Origin: Phycisphaerae bacterium
GTDB taxonomy: Bacteria > Planctomycetota > Phycisphaerae > Phycisphaerales > UBA1924
DNA length: 64,000 nucleotides
Direction of reading: 5' to 3'
Assembly: GCA_022180725.1 (NCBI GenBank)
Contig: BQMO01000004.1
Location: forward strand, 101,108 to 165,107
In this document: in pieces, positions 61,466-64,000 of the stretch
How positions within the stretch are numbered: position 1 is the stretch's first letter
How the letters are laid out: every line of letters starts with the position of its first letter
Translations under genes and position numbers: made by a program
The notes under the pieces: model-generated
The model's input: the letters and a program-made list of their open reading frames with translations, nothing else
Told to the model about the DNA's origin: nothing
Database searches by the model: none

Positions 61466-62542
61466 ATGGCACGTTGGATCACGATCATTCTCTCCGTCGT
61501 TGGCTTGGCCGTTGGCGTCTACGCCGTCTCGACCGCCGACACACCCCCGGTGTCGCTGCCGCTGGCGAGGCCGGCGGCGGTGAATCCGTACGCGCGGGGC
61601 GTGTCGGCGCTGGGCCTGGTGGAGCCGACGGGGCGTGACGTGGGGGTGGTGGCGCCCGAGCCGGGGCTGGTGGTAGGCGTGCACGCGGGCGTGGGCGACC
61701 GCGTGAAGAAGGGGGATGCGCTCTTTGAGTTGGATTCGCGGGCGCTGCGGGCGGAGTTGCTGCGGGCCGAGGCGGCGGTGGCGCTGGCGCAGGCGGAGAT
61801 CGACCGGTGGCACGCGTTGCCGCGGACGGAGGACGTGCCGCCGCTGGAGGCGGCGGTGGCGCGGGCGCGGGCGCTGCTGAAGGATCGGGAGGAGAACCTG
61901 AAGGCGACGCAGGACGCGGCGGCGCGGGGGGGCGGGAACGAGCGGGAGGTGTCGTCGGCGACGTTCGCGGTGGAAGCGGCGCGGGCGGAGGCGGCGCGGG
62001 CGGAGGCGGACCTGGCGAAGGTGAAGGCGGGGGGCTGGAGGCCCGACCTGGCGGTGGCGGAGGCGGCGCTGGCGCAGCGGCGGGCGGAGGTGGAGGCGCT
62101 GAAGGTGCTGATGGATCGGCTGGTGGTGCGGTCGCCGCGGGACGGGGTGGTGCTGCGGCGGGAGATCGAGGCGGGGGAGTACGCGGGGACGGATCGAAGG
62201 ACGCCGGCGATGATCGTGGGGGACTTGGCGAAGTTGTCGGTGCGGGCGCAGGTGGACGAGGAGGACATCGCGCTGGTGACCGCGCGCAGCCGGGCGGTGG
62301 CGCGGACGCGCGGGGCGGCGTCGGCGGAGGTGCGGCTGAAGTTGACGAGGATCGAGCCGTACGCGAGGCCCAAGCGGGACCTGGCGGGGGACAACCTGGA
62401 GCGCGTGGACACGCGGGTGATCGACGTGGTGTTCGAGGTGGAGGGCGAGGTGGCCACGCCGCTCTACCCCGGGCAGGCGGTGGACGTGTTTATCGAGGCG
62501 ACGGCGGGGGAAGGGATGACGGGGGCTACAAAGCCTTCTTGA
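61466..62542 (+). CDS. HlyD/DevB-type membrane fusion protein
   Basis: 358 residues: N-terminal membrane helix (about 5-23), lipoyl half (VVAPEPGLVVGVHAGVGDRVKKGDALFELD), a long Ala/Glu/Arg coiled-coil hairpin (about 95-230), second lipoyl half (LVVRSPRDGVVLRREIEAGE) and beta-barrel (KLSVRAQVDEEDIALV). With the DevC-like permease it would form part of a DevBCA-type exporter. Its 3' end overlaps the convergent lipoprotein gene by 17 bp. Confidence 0.85.
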   Translation: MARWITIILSVVGLAVGVYAVSTADTPPVSLPLARPAAVNPYARGVSALGLVEPTGRDVGVVAPEPGLVVGVHAGVGDRVKKGDALFELDSRALRAELLRAEAAVALAQAEIDRWHALPRTEDVPPLEAAVARARALLKDREENLKATQDAAARGGGNEREVSSATFAVEAARAEAARAEADLAKVKAGGWRPDLAVAEAALAQRRAEVEALKVLMDRLVVRSPRDGVVLRREIEAGEYAGTDRRTPAMIVGDLAKLSVRAQVDEEDIALVTARSRAVARTRGAASAEVRLKLTRIEPYARPKRDLAGDNLERVDTRVIDVVFEVEGEVATPLYPGQAVDVFIEATAGEGMTGATKPS

Positions 62543-62912
62543 TCTCGTCGAGGATCATGATGGACTTGGCCTCGTCGCCGAAGGTGCCGACGCGGATGAC
62601 CACCTCGGTGGTGGAGTCGGTCTTTTTCTTCAGTTTGATGGAGATGGAGGTGTTGTCGGCCATCTTGGCCTCGACGACCCCTTGCAGGGCGTCCTTGGCC
62701 TTGGAGGTCTCGGCGAACTCGAGGGCCTTGACGGCTTTTTGGGACGCGGCGTAGGCCTTGTCGAGGGTGGCGTCGAGGTCGGACTTGAGGGTGCCGGTGA
62801 CGTAGGCGTAGGTGCCGGCGCCGGCGCCCGCGGCGACGACGACACAGCCGGGCATCGGGGCGAGGGCGACAAGAAGAAGTCCCGCGGCGGTCAGGTTCAT
62901 CAGCGATTTCAT
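62526..62912 (-). CDS. DUF3568-like lipoprotein
   Basis: 128 residues. Lipobox PMPGC; a Gly/Ala-rich stretch GAGAGTYAYVTG; then a conserved body TLDKAYAASQKAVKALEF ... STTEVVIRVGTFGDEAKS. AGGAGA precedes the ATG. It is a paralogue of the next gene upstream. Function of the family is unknown. Confidence 0.75.
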   Translation of the reverse strand: MKSLMNLTAAGLLLVALAPMPGCVVVAAGAGAGTYAYVTGTLKSDLDATLDKAYAASQKAVKALEFAETSKAKDALQGVVEAKMADNTSISIKLKKKTDSTTEVVIRVGTFGDEAKSIMILDEIKKAL

Positions 62913-63024
62913 GGGCGTCTCCTGAGAGTGGGGAAGCGTAGTCGGGCGCGGGCGCGCGCAGCAAACCCGGGGGCGAGGGAGACGGAACCCCCGGGCTGCG
63001 TCGCCGTGACGATGCACACGGCGG

Positions 63025-63411
63025 CTACAGGTTGTCGCGGATGGTGTCGAGGATCAAGACCGACTTCTTCTCGTCGCCGAAGACGCCGACGCGGATGCGG
63101 ACCTCGGTGGACGTGTCGGTGAGTTTCTTGAGGTCGATGCGGACGTCGGTCTTGTCGGCCATGGTGCAGGTGACCCAGCCCTGGAAGACGTCCTTGCGGC
63201 TGTCGACGTTCGCGAACTCGAGTTTGTTCACCGCCTTGACGGAGGCGTCGAACGCGTCGTCGAGCGAGCCGTCGACGGTGGCGGTGAGTTTGCCGGTGAC
63301 GTAGGCGTAGGTGCCGACGCCGGCGGCGGCGCCGACCGCGGCGGCGACGCACCCGCCGAGCATCATGGTTCCGCCGCACACACCGACGAGCAGGAGTCTC
63401 GTACCGAACAT
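63025..63411 (-). CDS. DUF3568-like lipoprotein (tandem paralogue)
   Basis: 128 residues, the same length and layout as its neighbour: lipobox MLGGC, GVGTYAYVTGKL, SLDDAFDASVKAVNKLEF and STEVRIRVGVFGDEKKS. A strong AAAGGAGG ribosome-binding site. The two genes, 112 bp apart, are a tandem duplication that has diverged. Confidence 0.75.
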   Translation of the reverse strand: MFGTRLLLVGVCGGTMMLGGCVAAAVGAAAGVGTYAYVTGKLTATVDGSLDDAFDASVKAVNKLEFANVDSRKDVFQGWVTCTMADKTDVRIDLKKLTDTSTEVRIRVGVFGDEKKSVLILDTIRDNL

Positions 63412-63579
63412 GGGGCCTCCTTTCGTTGGAGGGCAACGTTGTCCTCACCCAGTGCTACGCACGTTCGGGCGAGGCGAGTTCCCTGAGAGTGCGTGAGAAC
63501 ACCCGCGAAATATCGCGGAGGGAATCTCAGAACACGCGTGCAAGGCGCGAACACGCGGTTCGGGAAATCACCGCGCGTT

Positions 63580-63739
<160 letters not shown>

Positions 63740-63740
<1 letters not shown>

Positions 63741-64000
63741 AGGGTTGACTGGATAGGATGGTCACGGTAAACTGCGTTGCGTAGATGTGCGAGGTAGGTC
63801 CACTCTGGAGAAGCACATGAGCACTTTACAAGCAAGCGTTCTCTCTCTCTCTCTCTCTCTCTAGGTAGTTGGTCTACATGTAACGGACAAAGCATTGATC
63901 GAGATTCCAGCATGCAAGCGATGACATCGCTTACGGCGGCAGAGACCGCGAATGGGTCAAGGATCATATACGACAACCACGCGGTGTTTGTCGATTACAA
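63740..64000. other. Terminal segment of unrelated composition with CT microsatellite
   Basis: About 260 bp with GC near 48%, no recognisable gene, and an 11-unit CT run (63841-63862). Nothing else in the window resembles it. It may be a wrongly joined contig end or foreign DNA. Confidence 0.6.

Noticed and set aside
63841..63862. CT run as a phase-variation tract for acs
   Set aside because: It lies beyond the point where acs similarity ends, in DNA of different composition, so it is not within a recognisable gene.

Overview
The window is very GC-rich bacterial DNA that most resembles the Phycisphaerae/Phycisphaerales branch of Planctomycetota. This is an inference from gene content. Two secreted proteins end in nearly identical cysteine-containing dockerin modules of the type seen in that group. 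There are three small membrane proteins with a C-x-x-C-x-Y ... C-P-E-C zinc ribbon, an ECF sigma factor translationally coupled to a Ser/Thr kinase, a futalosine-pathway menaquinone gene and a PilMNO-PilB pilus cluster. Much of the window is housekeeping DNA with short operons and frequent 4-base stop/start overlaps.

Layout. 1-2.6 kb: a heptose-kinase-like fusion (cut by the window edge) and a glycosyltransferase. 2.7-11.4 kb: CPBP protease, trpC, a thioredoxin-fold protein without its cysteines, ppdK, pabB, trpS. 11.4-13.3 kb: a small acquired segment with a cupin gene, a piece of trpS coding sequence and a PD-(D/E)XK nuclease. 13.4-18.6 kb (minus strand): a likely truA / zinc-ribbon / zinc-ribbon / glycosyltransferase operon, then an HtrA-type protease and queD. 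19.2-22.9 kb: a methyltransferase, queE, queC and trmB; with queD these supply most of preQ0 synthesis for tRNA queuosine. 23.2-34.9 kb: prkA kinase, a DUF885 metallopeptidase, a giant AsmA-like protein, LOG-family protein, lipoprotein and HD-GYP protein. 35-36 kb: a low-GC gene with a textbook promoter, bracketed by an exact 15-bp direct repeat. 36-44 kb: an HlyD-like adaptor, mqnB, and pilM-pilN-pilO-pilP-like-pilB. 44-52 kb: two dockerin-tailed secreted proteins on the minus strand flanking an ECF sigma/kinase pair. 52-63 kb: a carboxylate-type symporter, an ATP-grasp protein, then a cluster of secreted and dockerin proteins interleaved with DevC/DevB-like exporter parts, and two DUF3568-like lipoproteins. 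63.6 kb to end: the last codons of acetyl-CoA synthetase, then about 260 bp of apparently unrelated DNA with a CT microsatellite.

Most unusual elements. (1) A secreted protein with about 18 degenerate repeats of the form H-x4-S-x2-W-P-x-N; a single copy of the motif recurs at the C-terminus of the next protein. (2) Two dockerin-protein genes, about 4 kb apart, share one promoter/leader architecture: TTGACA-17 bp-TAnnnT, exactly 7 nt, then tandem 14-bp CTGGCCCGRRTGGG units leading to the start codon. (3) GC-rich palindromic repeats are inserted in frame inside truA and a glycosyltransferase gene. (4) At many genes a TAnnnT -10 box sits 4-8 nt before the ATG, which predicts widespread leaderless transcripts. 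(5) Several small islands carry recombination-like scars.

All functions are inferred by reading translated sequence and motifs; no database search was run.
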